Source of the DNA: an uncultured bacterium
Lineage (GTDB): Bacteria > Nitrospirota > Thermodesulfovibrionia > Thermodesulfovibrionales > Thermodesulfovibrionaceae
NCBI GenBank assembly: GCA_937924475.1
Contig: CALDSV010000001.1
Span: forward strand, 1 to 51,272
DNA: 51,272 nt
Reading direction: 5' to 3'
The notes under the pieces were generated by a model that was given only the letters and a program-made list of their open reading frames with translations, ran no database searches and was not told the origin of the DNA. Position numbers and translations under genes: made by a program. Positions 17,124 to 25,871 of the stretch are shown in pieces. How positions within the stretch are numbered: the stretch's first letter is position 1; each line of letters opens with the position of its first letter.

Positions 17124-18090
17124 TGTTTTGCTCCTTTTGTGGATTTTTCTTTGATTTTATTGCTCCCACAATAGCTCCCACTATTGATATAGCTCCAGAA
17201 AGGAGCGCTACTTTACCAATTGGATTAAAGGTAGACTCTATTTTGTTTTCTACCTCTACAGGCATTTGAAATCTCTCCTTTAGGGCTTTGAGAATATTAT
17301 TTATCTTTTCAAAGGGCATTTTAGAAAGGTAAAGAGTTGAAGTTCCTCCGTTCTGTTTATCACCATATATGTATAATCCTTCATTCTTTGCTCTCTTTAA
17401 TGCCAGATCATAAATGTGTTCTCTAATACCAAAAGTATATACTGCTTTGTCTCCAAGCCTCTCTTTACAAGCAACAACGCAGGCTGGTTCTTGTCCCTTT
17501 TTTATTCTATCTTTACATAAATCACATTTATACATTACTCCACCTCCAGCATACTTCGGCAAAATCTTCAGATAAATTCCTACTCCAGCTTGTCTCTGGG
17601 GAATATGCCAAGGACAAACATCTCTGCATTTAGCTCCACCAAAACATAATTTATCGTTAATTACAGAATTCCCCTCAGGATACTTATTTAATGCGCCAAA
17701 AGGACACTGCCTGACACAAGGAGGATTATCACAGTGCATACATCTTCGGGGAATGAAAATTTCTTCATTTTCAATTTTAACTTTTTGAATAAATATCCAA
17801 TTGTAAGGTGTTAAAGTGTCAATTTTATCTCTTTTATCAGACCAGTCTTCATAAGTCTTTCTTGGCCAATAGGGTAAAATTGGTTTTTGAGGTTCTGGAA
17901 ATCTATCTTTATTGTATTCTCTGCAAGCCTTTACACATAGGGGTATGGACTGATCCTTACAACCGTCACATTTATCAATATCAATTAAAGTAGCATATTT
18001 ACCCTTCGCAGCATCTACATAATTACCTACTAAAAGAGTACTACAAAATACAGACGATAATGTTAAGAACCCTCTTCTTGATAAATTCAT
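17113..18090 (-). CDS. Tat-exported, membrane-anchored 4Fe-4S polyferredoxin (FdnH/HybA-like)
   Basis: A 325-residue electron-transfer subunit. An N-terminal twin-arginine signal (SRRGFLTLS, about residues 4-12) is followed by four cysteine groups: CDGC...CVKAC, CMHCDNPPCVRQC, CFGGAKCRDVC and CDLC...CVVAC, as in FdnH- and HybA-type subunits with up to four 4Fe-4S clusters. A C-terminal hydrophobic helix with a basic tail (about 290-310) anchors it in the membrane. The ATG at 18088-18090 is chosen because GGAGG lies 5 nt upstream; an in-frame codon at 18132 would overlap fmdB. The cytochrome b gene follows with an 11-nt overlap. The catalytic partner must be encoded elsewhere. Confidence 0.88.
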   Translation of the reverse strand: MNLSRRGFLTLSSVFCSTLLVGNYVDAAKGKYATLIDIDKCDGCKDQSIPLCVKACREYNKDRFPEPQKPILPYWPRKTYEDWSDKRDKIDTLTPYNWIFIQKVKIENEEIFIPRRCMHCDNPPCVRQCPFGALNKYPEGNSVINDKLCFGGAKCRDVCPWHIPQRQAGVGIYLKILPKYAGGGVMYKCDLCKDRIKKGQEPACVVACKERLGDKAVYTFGIREHIYDLALKRAKNEGLYIYGDKQNGGTSTLYLSKMPFEKINNILKALKERFQMPVEVENKIESTFNPIGKVALLSGAISIVGAIVGAIKSKKNPQKEQNNEK

Positions 18091-18128
18091 CATATCCTCC
18101 TTCGGTAAACTACCGACTATTTTACTTT

Positions 18129-18311
18129 TCAACCACCGAAATTGTAAGAAAAACTACAGCTGCCTGACTTACTTAAAAATGAAGAAATTAGACGTTCTGT
18201 CTGAAAATTTCCACAGATAGGACACTTTTGTTTTTCGTCTTTTCTATTGATTGGCTTGTAAACCTCGAAAGTATTGTTACATTTTTTACACTTATATTCA
18301 TATAATGGCAT
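18129..18311 (-). CDS. FmdB-family zinc-ribbon protein
   Basis: A 60-residue protein with the classical FmdB opening MPLYEYKCKKC and a second CPIC pair, giving a CxxC-CxxC zinc ribbon, and a low-complexity S/G/F tail. The family is often linked to formamidase, formate or metal-dependent operons, and its biochemical role is not settled. A GGAGG lies before the ATG. It sits 11 nt after the CsoR-family gene and 38 nt before the ferredoxin gene, in one operon. Confidence 0.85.
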   Translation of the reverse strand: MPLYEYKCKKCNNTFEVYKPINRKDEKQKCPICGNFQTERLISSFLSKSGSCSFSYNFGG

Positions 18312-18322
18312 GAAATCACCTC

Positions 18323-18583
18323 CTAAACCGCTGATATATATGTTTTTAGAACTTTCTCTATATATTTCTCAATTTCTTCATGAGAGCTTTCCTTTTTATT
18401 TAAACAGTCTTTTATATAAAATTTTACAATAATCAATCCCGCTCCCTTTAAAGCACCATTTATAGAAGCAAATTGAGTAATAATCTCCTCACAGGATCTG
18501 CCAGATTCAATCATTTTTTGAAGTCCTCTTATTTGTCCTTCAATTCTTTTTAACCTCTGAATCAACTTGGTTTTATTCTCCAT
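18323..18583 (-). CDS. CsoR/RcnR-family repressor, persulfide-sensor (CstR-like) ligand pattern
   Basis: An 86-residue all-helical DNA-binding repressor of the CsoR/RcnR/FrmR (DUF156) family, with the N-terminal RLKRIEGQIRGLQKMIE signature. Two cysteines are kept at C31 and C60. The histidine that completes the Cu(I) site in CsoR (four residues before the second cysteine) is Tyr56. A Cys pair at exactly 31 and 60 without the histidine matches the sulfur-sensing CstR branch rather than copper sensors. It is the first gene of an operon with fmdB, a ferredoxin and cytochrome b, and probably controls it. Family is firm; ligand specificity is inferred. Confidence 0.88.
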   Translation of the reverse strand: MENKTKLIQRLKRIEGQIRGLQKMIESGRSCEEIITQFASINGALKGAGLIIVKFYIKDCLNKKESSHEEIEKYIEKVLKTYISAV

Positions 18584-18617
18584 TTTGATACCTTACCCCC
18601 TTAGCTCTTTTTTTATA

Positions 18618-18646
18618 ATTTAAAATAAGCTTAATTTAGATGTCAA
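18618..18646 (-). promoter_or_regulatory. Promoter of the CsoR-family operon
   Basis: The minus strand has TTGACA (18641-18646), a 17-nt spacer and TTAAAT (18618-18623). A G5 tract (CTAAGGGGGTAAG, 18592-18604 in reverse) lies between the expected start site and the ATG. Such G/C tracts flanked by A/T are typical of CsoR-family operators, so autoregulation is plausible. Confidence 0.55.
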
Positions 18647-18666
18647 CATTGAGGGTATTATTTTAC

Positions 18667-18695
18667 TTGATTATTAAAAAATTTTATGCTAAAAT
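18667..18695 (+). promoter_or_regulatory. Promoter of the LysR-family gene
   Basis: TTGATT (18667-18672), a 17-nt spacer and an extended -10 TGCTAAAAT (TAAAAT at 18690-18695). The predicted start is about 4 nt before the ATG at 18706. It lies back-to-back with the promoter of the CsoR-family operon. Confidence 0.6.
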
Positions 18696-18705
18696 TAATT
18701 TGTCT

Positions 18706-19614
18706 ATGGAAGACCATAAATTAAAGATTTTTTGCACTGTAGCTGAGACAAAAAGTTTTTCTAAAACATCTGAAATTATTCATCTTACCCAACCGGCAGT
18801 GAGCCTTCAAATTCAAGCTTTAGAAGAACTTTATGAGACCAAACTCTTTGATCGCTCTTCTGGTACCATAACTCTTACCCCAGCGGGTGAAATTCTTTAT
18901 AAGTATGCTAAAGAGATACTAACTCTATATGCAGAAGCTGCTAAAGAAATTGGTAAAATAACTGGTTTAATAAAAGGTTGCGTTAAAATAGGAGCTGGTA
19001 CAACTGTAGGAAATTACATTCTCCCTGCAGTAGCAGTAGACTTCAAAAAGAAGCATCCCAAAATTAGGGTGAGCATTTCAATTGGTAATGCAAAAAAAAT
19101 TTTAGAAATGCTTTCCACAAGCATGATAGATTTTGGAATTATTTCTGAAATGCCAGGAAAGAGTAAATTTAATATAGAATCTATCATCTCTGATGAACTC
19201 TGTGTAATATGTCCAGCGGATCATCCTTTAACAAAACAGAAAACCATATCTTTATATGATTTAGTGAAAGAGCCTTTTGTCATAAGAGAGGAAGGTTCAA
19301 GCACAAGAGCTATTATTGAAAAATTTTTTGCTGACAACGGTCTTACTATTTCTGATCTACACATTGCTCTGATTTTAGGGTCAACTGGTTCAATTAAGGA
19401 AGCTGTGGAAAGAGGTATGGGGCTTTCTATTGTATCTAAATGGGCAATTAGAAAGGAAATATCTTGTGGAAATTTAAAAATTTTGAAACTCAAAGAGGGT
19501 AAAATAACAAGAGATTTTTATATTGTTTTACCAAAAAATTCAATTCTTTCTCCTGCAGTAGAAGAGTTTATTTCTTACCTCAGAAACTATCCTTACAACG
19601 ACTTACTCCTATAA
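18706..19614 (+). CDS. LysR-family transcriptional regulator
   Basis: A 302-residue regulator with an N-terminal winged helix-turn-helix (about residues 4-62; FCTVAETKSFSKTSEIIHLTQPAVSLQIQ spans it) and a two-lobed periplasmic-binding-like effector domain (about 90-295). It resembles CysB/CbbR-type LysR proteins, but the effector is unknown. The ATG at 18706 is used rather than 18640, because the latter precedes the predicted promoter and LysR proteins normally begin just before the HTH. No Shine-Dalgarno is seen. The 3' end overlaps the convergent pyk gene by 6 nt. The divergent CsoR-family operon is a possible target. Confidence 0.9.
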   Translation: MEDHKLKIFCTVAETKSFSKTSEIIHLTQPAVSLQIQALEELYETKLFDRSSGTITLTPAGEILYKYAKEILTLYAEAAKEIGKITGLIKGCVKIGAGTTVGNYILPAVAVDFKKKHPKIRVSISIGNAKKILEMLSTSMIDFGIISEMPGKSKFNIESIISDELCVICPADHPLTKQKTISLYDLVKEPFVIREEGSSTRAIIEKFFADNGLTISDLHIALILGSTGSIKEAVERGMGLSIVSKWAIRKEISCGNLKILKLKEGKITRDFYIVLPKNSILSPAVEEFISYLRNYPYNDLLL

Positions 19615-21030
19615 AGGATCTCCAATTTTATGAAGTCTAATTACGTTTTTGTTGCCCATGAAAGGAGAGCTTGCAACAAATACAACAGCATCTCCATTTC
19701 TTGCAAGATTCAGACTTTTAAGTCTATCTTCAGTCTCTTTTAAAAAGATATTGTCAATTACATCTATTTGCGAAGGAATATGCATAGGAATAACTGCCCA
19801 CAGTAATGAAAGTCTACGATATACTTTGTAATCTGGAGTAAAAGTCACGATGGGCATTTGAGGTCTAAGTTTTGAAATCAGTAAAGCAGAAAATCCTGAA
19901 TGAGAAAAAACTACTATAGCCTTAGCTTCAATATCCTGAGCAACTCTTACTGCTCCTGATGCTATTGCTTCTGGGAAATAAGTGCTTACTTTGAAAGGTG
20001 ATAGTATGTTTTTGCCTAATTTTTCCTCGGTGTATCTTATTATTGAATCCATTATTCTTACTGATTCTATAGGATACTTACCCGTAGTTGTCTCTGCAGA
20101 GAGCATTAAAGCATCACTACCATCCAGTACAGCATTTGCCACATCGGTTGCCTCTGCTCTTGTAGGTCTTGAATGCTCCCGCATTGATTCAAGCATTTGG
20201 GTAGCAGTTATGACTAACTTTTTTTTCTGATTAGCAAGTTCTATAAGCATTTTCTGATATACAGGAACTTCCTCTGTAGGCAATTCCACACCCAGATCAC
20301 CTCTTGCAACCATTATTCCATCACAGCAATCAAGAATTTCATGAATATTCTTTAAGGCTTCTCTTTTTTCTATTTTAGCTATAAGTGGAGGTAATTCAAT
20401 ATTATTTTCCTTTGCCCAATTTTTAATTTTCAATAAATCACTTTTGTTTCTGATGAAAGAAACAGCTACATAATCAACATCTTGATTTATACCAAATAAA
20501 AGGTCTCTTTTGTCCTTCTCTGTAAAGGAACTTATAGTGGTTTTTGTATGTGGTAAATTTACACCTTTTTTAGATTTTAAAATCCCTCCTTCCACAATTA
20601 CACCTATGAGCCTATCCTTATGTTTTTCAATGACTTTTATCTTTAAAAGTCCATCATCTATCAAAATTTCTTCTTCTGCTCTTACATCCTCCAATAATGA
20701 AGGATAAGATATGTATAGGCGCTTATTTGTGGAGATTTCATGGCCAGAGAAAATCTCTATTAACTCTCCCTCAATTAATTCTGTCTGTCCACCCTCAACC
20801 TCTCCGATTCTTATTTTAATTCCCTGTAGATCCTGTATTATACTTATTGATTTAGAAAGTTTTTCAGATTCTTCTCTAATAATTTTGATTATTTTACTGA
20901 ACCATTCATAACTTCCATGGGAAAAATTTAAGCGAGCTACATCCATTCCAGACAGAATTAATTGTCTAATCATCTCTCTTTTCTCTGTGGAAGGGCCTAT
21001 AGTGCAGACTATTTTAGCTCTTCTTAACAT
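19609..21030 (-). CDS. pyk: Pyruvate kinase
   Basis: Transfers phosphate from PEP to ADP to give pyruvate and ATP. At 473 residues it is the standard bacterial length. Motifs present are TIGPSTEKREM and the NFSHG stretch near the N-terminus, LIAKIEKREAL (active-site lysine), MVARGDLGVELPTEEV and TATQMLESM. The C-terminal domain (about 345-470) is a regulatory-type fold. The start overlaps the nadB stop by 7 nt, so it is the last gene of the eight-gene folate/NAD run. The 3' end collides with the lysR stop. Confidence 0.97.
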   Translation of the reverse strand: MLRRAKIVCTIGPSTEKREMIRQLILSGMDVARLNFSHGSYEWFSKIIKIIREESEKLSKSISIIQDLQGIKIRIGEVEGGQTELIEGELIEIFSGHEISTNKRLYISYPSLLEDVRAEEEILIDDGLLKIKVIEKHKDRLIGVIVEGGILKSKKGVNLPHTKTTISSFTEKDKRDLLFGINQDVDYVAVSFIRNKSDLLKIKNWAKENNIELPPLIAKIEKREALKNIHEILDCCDGIMVARGDLGVELPTEEVPVYQKMLIELANQKKKLVITATQMLESMREHSRPTRAEATDVANAVLDGSDALMLSAETTTGKYPIESVRIMDSIIRYTEEKLGKNILSPFKVSTYFPEAIASGAVRVAQDIEAKAIVVFSHSGFSALLISKLRPQMPIVTFTPDYKVYRRLSLLWAVIPMHIPSQIDVIDNIFLKETEDRLKSLNLARNGDAVVFVASSPFMGNKNVIRLHKIGDPL

Positions 21031-22607
21031 TTTGATATAAATTGTATATCATTATTTTTCCTTTTTATTACAGTATGATTCTTCCAATTTCCTGATTTAT
21101 TCTTGTAATCAGTTCTGTAATGAGCTCCCACGCTGTTTTTTCTTGCTAAAGCTGATTCTGTAATTAAAAATCCCACTGTTATCATATTTTTAAGCTCTAC
21201 AAGAAAAGGATCCAGAAATAAAGATGAAGAAAATCTCTCATAAAGGGGTTGAATAAAGGATTTTGCAATATTAAGAGATTCTGCACATCTTATTACTCCA
21301 ACTCTATTCCACATAATCTCTCTAAACTGCTCTTTTATAATATTCATCTCTGTTAGATCTAAAATTTCAAGTTTACCTAACATAGGAAAATCTTTTTTAA
21401 ATTTAAAGCTTTCAAAGCCCTCTACATATTTAATTGCACCTTTTGCTGCTCTGTAACCAAAAACAAGTCCTTCTAAAAGGCTATTACTTGCTAATCTGTT
21501 TGCACCATGAACACCGGTACAAGCTACCTCACCAGCAGCAAAAAGTCCTTCAATGCTTGTTTCTCCATCAATATTTGTTTCAACTCCACCCATAATATAA
21601 TGAGCTGCAGGAGATACAGGAATCATTTGTTGAGCAATATTGATATTAAAATTTAAACAAGTCCTATAAATTTGAGGGAATCTTTTCTTTAAAAAATTTT
21701 CATCCAGATGAGTTAAGTCTAAATAAACAAAGGAAGTATTGGTTCTTACCATCTCCGAAATTATAGCTCTCGAAACTACATCCCTGGGAGCTAAATCACC
21801 TAAAGGATGATAATTTTTCATGAAAGCTTCACCATGAATATTTCTTAGAATTGCTCCTTCTCCTCTCATTGCCTCACTTAGCAAAAATTGAGGAGCCTCT
21901 TTCTTGTAAAGAGCAGTAGGATGGAATTGAACGAACTCCATATCTTTTAGATGAGCAAAAGCTCTAAAGGCCATTGCCATGCCATCTCCTGTGATAACTC
22001 TGGGATTAGTTGTTCGAGAATATACCTGGCCTGCTCCACCTGTTGCTAAAAAAGTAGCTTTTGCAAAACATCTAATTATTTCTTTGTCCTTCAGCAAAAA
22101 AGCACCGTAGCATCTATGTTCATCCACAATTAAATCTATGGCCATAGTAAAAGAAGCTTTTTTTACACTATCTATTGTAGAGACTTTGTTTATTAAAACT
22201 CTCTCTATTTCTTTTCCGGTGGAATCTCCGTGAGCATGGAGTATTCTTTTTCTTGAATGAGCACCCTCTAAAGTAAAAGATAATTTAGTTCCCTCTCTAT
22301 CAAATTCAACTCCCCAATTTATTAATTCAATTATCCTCTCAGGTCCTTCTGACACTAAAACTTTTACTGCCTCTTCATTACAAAGACCGTCACCTGCTTT
22401 TATAGTATCTTCATAATGTATACCTATTTCATCTTCGTCGCTTAGTGCTACGGCTATTCCTCCCTGAGCATATTCTGTAGAGCTCTCTGTAGGCAAGTCT
22501 TTTGTAACAACAAGAACATTTCCACTTTTTGACATCTCAATGGCTGCTCTAAGTCCTGCAACACCGCTGCCTATAATAAGATAGTCAGTATAGATATCTT
22601 CCGACAT
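21024..22607 (-). CDS. nadB: L-aspartate oxidase
   Basis: Oxidises L-aspartate to iminoaspartate for quinolinate and NAD synthesis, using fumarate as acceptor in anaerobes. It has 527 residues. The FAD-binding GSGVAGLRAA is near residue 13, with EYAQGGIAVAL, FHPTALYKK, the RGEGA active-site region and HGANRLASNSLLEGLVFG. These distinguish NadB from the related SdhA at 43647-45380. It starts one base after the pilB stop. Confidence 0.95.
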   Translation of the reverse strand: MSEDIYTDYLIIGSGVAGLRAAIEMSKSGNVLVVTKDLPTESSTEYAQGGIAVALSDEDEIGIHYEDTIKAGDGLCNEEAVKVLVSEGPERIIELINWGVEFDREGTKLSFTLEGAHSRKRILHAHGDSTGKEIERVLINKVSTIDSVKKASFTMAIDLIVDEHRCYGAFLLKDKEIIRCFAKATFLATGGAGQVYSRTTNPRVITGDGMAMAFRAFAHLKDMEFVQFHPTALYKKEAPQFLLSEAMRGEGAILRNIHGEAFMKNYHPLGDLAPRDVVSRAIISEMVRTNTSFVYLDLTHLDENFLKKRFPQIYRTCLNFNINIAQQMIPVSPAAHYIMGGVETNIDGETSIEGLFAAGEVACTGVHGANRLASNSLLEGLVFGYRAAKGAIKYVEGFESFKFKKDFPMLGKLEILDLTEMNIIKEQFREIMWNRVGVIRCAESLNIAKSFIQPLYERFSSSLFLDPFLVELKNMITVGFLITESALARKNSVGAHYRTDYKNKSGNWKNHTVIKRKNNDIQFISKC

Positions 22608-24320
22608 TTAATCCTCCACAGAGGCTCTAAGAACTTCTTTAATAGATGTTATTCCTTGTATTATTTTATTTAAGCCACTTTTTCGCAGGGTTAACATACC
22701 TTGTTTTATTGCTACTTTCTTAATTTCAAGGGAAGTGGCACCAGTAAGAATTAACTCCCTAATTTCATCTGTTATAGGCATCACTTCATATAAGGCAATT
22801 CTTCCTTTGTAACCTGTAAAATTACATTCTGAACAACCAGTAGGACCGTATACTTTTATATTCTCCACTTCCTTTTCAGAGAATCCTAATTTCAACAAAG
22901 TTTCCTTAGAAACTGTCTCTTCTCTTTTACAGTGAGGACAAAGTTTTCTGACTAATCTTTGTGCAACTATAAGCAAAACTGAGGAAGAAATCAAAAATGG
23001 TTCTATACCCATGTTAATTAATCTTGTTATTGTACTGGGTGCATCATTAGTATGAAGAGTGCTAAGTACAAGATGACCTGTAAGAGCTGCCTTGACCGCA
23101 ATTTCTGCTGTTTCAAAATCTCTTATTTCACCTACCATTATTATGTCGGGATCCTGTCTAAGGAAAGCTCTTAAAGCTGATGCAAAGGTAAGCCCAATCT
23201 CTTCTTTAACTTGAACTTGGTTAATTCCTCGGAAACTATATTCTACTGGATCCTCAACTGTCATTATGTTAACTTCTGGTTTGTTTAATTTCATTAAAGC
23301 AGAATAAAGTGTAGTTGTTTTACCAGATCCTGTAGGACCTGTAACAAGAATCATTCCGTATGGTTTTTCTAAAGCTTCAAGAAAAAATTTTAAAGAAATT
23401 TCTTCAAAACCAAGCTTCGTTAAATCAAGCTGTAAAGAACTTTTTTCAAGAATTCTTAGAACGATTTTCTCACCATGTATAATTGGTAAGGAGGAGACTC
23501 TAAAATCTACCTCTTTGTCTCCATATTTCATTCTAATTCTGCCGTCTTGAGGAAGACGCCTTTCTGATATATCCAGATGTGCCATTATTTTGAAACGAGT
23601 TGTCAGTGCGCTTTTAATCTGGATTGGGAGATTCTTCACATTATGAAGAACTCCATCTATTCTATATCTTACAGAAACCCCTTTTTCATGAGGTTCTATA
23701 TGAATATCACTTGCTTTTGTTTTAATTGCATCATTAATTATCTGATTTGCAAGTTTTATAATCGGGGCATCAACTTTAACAGTCTCTTCATCCTTTGACT
23801 CCGTTTCCTCTACCACTGCCATATCTACTACAGCACTCTCTACTAATTCATCGAATTGTTCAATCTTTTTCTCTTCTGAATCCTCTTTCTTGTCTGATTC
23901 GTTTAGGTATTGAAGCATTTCCGAGTATTTTGCTAAATAAATCTGCAAATTAAAACCTGTTAGAAGAAATTTTACATAATCCACAATTGTATTTGAGGGA
24001 TCACATATGGCTACTTTGATATTACTTCCTTCTTTACCAAAAGGAACAACTTTATACTTTTTCATTATCTCCTTAGGAATTAGTTTGACAACTTGAGGAT
24101 CTTTTTCTACTTTTAAGATATTTATTAAAGGATAACCATACATTTCGCTTAGTGCCTTAAATAATTTATCTTCATCAATATAGCCTAACCTCATTAAAGC
24201 TGAGCCTATTTTAATACCCTCAATTTTTTGTAATTTAACAGCCTGAAGTAGTTGTTCTTCAGTAATATCTCCCTTCTTGACAAGATATTGACCTAAAGAG
24301 GTAGCCCCTACTACACCCAT
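22608..24320 (-). CDS. pilB: Type IV pilus assembly / type II secretion ATPase (PilB/GspE)
   Basis: A 570-residue extension ATPase. An N-terminal GspE-N domain (about residues 5-140) is followed by the AAA-like core with Walker A GPTGSGKTTTLYSAL (about 327), the Asp box, Walker B (IIMVGEIRD) and the His box (TGHLVLSTLHTNDAP). A tetracysteine zinc site (CPHC ... CSEC) lies near residues 465-500. The inner-membrane platform gene pilC is far away at 46777 on the other strand, so the pilus genes are scattered. Whether it serves pili or type II secretion cannot be decided here. It lies 16 nt after metF. Confidence 0.93.
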   Translation of the reverse strand: MGVVGATSLGQYLVKKGDITEEQLLQAVKLQKIEGIKIGSALMRLGYIDEDKLFKALSEMYGYPLINILKVEKDPQVVKLIPKEIMKKYKVVPFGKEGSNIKVAICDPSNTIVDYVKFLLTGFNLQIYLAKYSEMLQYLNESDKKEDSEEKKIEQFDELVESAVVDMAVVEETESKDEETVKVDAPIIKLANQIINDAIKTKASDIHIEPHEKGVSVRYRIDGVLHNVKNLPIQIKSALTTRFKIMAHLDISERRLPQDGRIRMKYGDKEVDFRVSSLPIIHGEKIVLRILEKSSLQLDLTKLGFEEISLKFFLEALEKPYGMILVTGPTGSGKTTTLYSALMKLNKPEVNIMTVEDPVEYSFRGINQVQVKEEIGLTFASALRAFLRQDPDIIMVGEIRDFETAEIAVKAALTGHLVLSTLHTNDAPSTITRLINMGIEPFLISSSVLLIVAQRLVRKLCPHCKREETVSKETLLKLGFSEKEVENIKVYGPTGCSECNFTGYKGRIALYEVMPITDEIRELILTGATSLEIKKVAIKQGMLTLRKSGLNKIIQGITSIKEVLRASVED

Positions 24321-24336
24321 ATAAATTACCCTTTCC

Positions 24337-25215
24337 TTATAATAAATTTAAAAAATTTTTCACTTCTTCCACCTTAGAAATAGCCATAATATGAATCCCA
24401 TTGGCCATCTTTGTGTCTCTTATCTGCCTGCTCATTTCTAAAGCAAAGTCAATACCAAATTTTTCTACGTCCTCATCCCTAAGTTTGCTTACTTTCTCTA
24501 TTAAGCCCAGCGGCACTGCAACACCTGGGATTTTCTCTGCTATGTAATTTAACATTTTTTTTGTTTTTATAATTATAAGTCCTACTATGATCTTAATTCC
24601 ATCATATTTATTGGCAAAATCTAAAAATATTTTTAACCTCTCCAATTCAAAAATCATCTGTGTTTGAAAAAATTCTGCTCCGCATTGAAATTTTTGCTCA
24701 AATCTCTTTAATTGGGGCATGAGAGGTTCTACATTAGGATTTACAACAGCACCAACAAAAAAATCTGTCTTTCCATTTAAGGAGTTTTCATTTATATCCT
24801 TTCCTTCATTTAAATTTTTAATTATTTTCAACAAATGGGATGAGTCCACATCATATACTGGTTTAGCCTCCTTGTGATCACCCCAGATAGGATGATCTCC
24901 TGTCATAACTAAAACATTTCTTATACCTAAAGCATAAGCTCCGAGAAGATCTGACTGAAGAGCTATTCTGTTACGATCCCTACAGGTCATTTGAAGAACC
25001 GGTACTATTTTCTTCTCTAAAGCTAATTTACAAGCTGCCGTAGAGGAAAGTCGCATTTTTGCCGAAGGGCTATCAGTAAAATTAACAGCATCAACTAAAT
25101 CCCTTAATCCCTCTAATTTATTAAGCATGACTGTAACATCAGGACCTTTAGGTGGAGTAAGTTCTACGGTTATGACGAATTCATTGCCCAAGAGTTTCTC
25201 CTTGAATATGTTCAA
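24337..25215 (-). CDS. metF: Methylenetetrahydrofolate reductase, MetF subunit
   Basis: A 292-residue TIM-barrel FAD enzyme reducing 5,10-methylene-THF to 5-methyl-THF. The family stretches VTVELTPPKGPDV, NFTDSPSAKMR, LQMTCRDRNR and LVMTGDHP are present. The start overlaps the metV stop by 4 nt. In acetogens MetF works in a complex with MetV, so this is the Wood-Ljungdahl (methyl-branch) type. It also supplies methyl groups for methionine. Confidence 0.95.
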   Translation of the reverse strand: MNIFKEKLLGNEFVITVELTPPKGPDVTVMLNKLEGLRDLVDAVNFTDSPSAKMRLSSTAACKLALEKKIVPVLQMTCRDRNRIALQSDLLGAYALGIRNVLVMTGDHPIWGDHKEAKPVYDVDSSHLLKIIKNLNEGKDINENSLNGKTDFFVGAVVNPNVEPLMPQLKRFEQKFQCGAEFFQTQMIFELERLKIFLDFANKYDGIKIIVGLIIIKTKKMLNYIAEKIPGVAVPLGLIEKVSKLRDEDVEKFGIDFALEMSRQIRDTKMANGIHIMAISKVEEVKNFLNLL

Positions 25216-25871
25216 CTTCCTTTCTCCATAGCTTTATAATTTCTTGGTGAACTTGCTTTTGACCAGTCTTTTGGTCCCAAAAGGCTTTCATAAAAACTAT
25301 CAACAACTCCTCTGCTTTCCAGAATAGAAAATGCTGTTATCCAAACACATTTCCTTTGAGGATTTACCTCACATTTCCCATTTTTATACCCTCCACAAGG
25401 TCCATTTAACATAGACTTTGGACAGAGGGTGACAACACAAACTCCTGTAATTGCAAGAAAACATTCTCCACAGGCTCTACACTTCTCCTCAAATTCTTTA
25501 AATCGTCGCATATTACCAATAAATAAAGTATCATTTGTAGGAATTACAGGCTTGTCTTCAAAAAGCTCCACAATGGTCTGGGTTCCTGATCCACATGAAA
25601 GAGTTAAAATACACTCAGACTCATCGATGAGATCTTTATATTTTGAAACCTCTCTTTTTGTTCCTAAAATTTGACAACCCGTCTTAGCGATAAACCAACC
25701 AGTAACTTTTTTGCCTTCCTTTTCAAGCCATCCTTTTAAATTTAAAATTGCCTCTTCATTACCTGTGCTACATAAACTGGCACATTCAGAACATCCAATT
25801 AAAAAAAATGAATTATATCTCTTGAGTAATTGAGATAAATCTTCAATGGGTTTCTTCTTAGAAACAATCAC
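25212..25871 (-). CDS. metV: MetV-like cysteine-rich partner of MetF
   Basis: A 219-residue protein of the methylene-THF reductase C-terminal/zinc-finger family. The C-terminal half carries a dense cysteine motif (CRACGECF, CVVTLCPKSMLNGPCGG, CEVN, CVW). The N-terminal half has further cysteines (CSECASLC, CGSG). In acetogens MetV binds a Zn or Fe-S site and links MetF to its electron donor. The GTG start overlaps the folD stop (GTGA). The adjacent overlapping metF makes the pairing secure; the cofactor is inferred. Confidence 0.88.
   Translation of the reverse strand: MIVSKKKPIEDLSQLLKRYNSFFLIGCSECASLCSTGNEEAILNLKGWLEKEGKKVTGWFIAKTGCQILGTKREVSKYKDLIDESECILTLSCGSGTQTIVELFEDKPVIPTNDTLFIGNMRRFKEFEEKCRACGECFLAITGVCVVTLCPKSMLNGPCGGYKNGKCEVNPQRKCVWITAFSILESRGVVDSFYESLLGPKDWSKASSPRNYKAMEKGS

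Noticed and set aside
18592-18604. Definite CsoR-family operator at the G5 tract
   Set aside because: The tract and place fit, but the flanks are not a clean inverted repeat. It is kept only as a note in the promoter entry.
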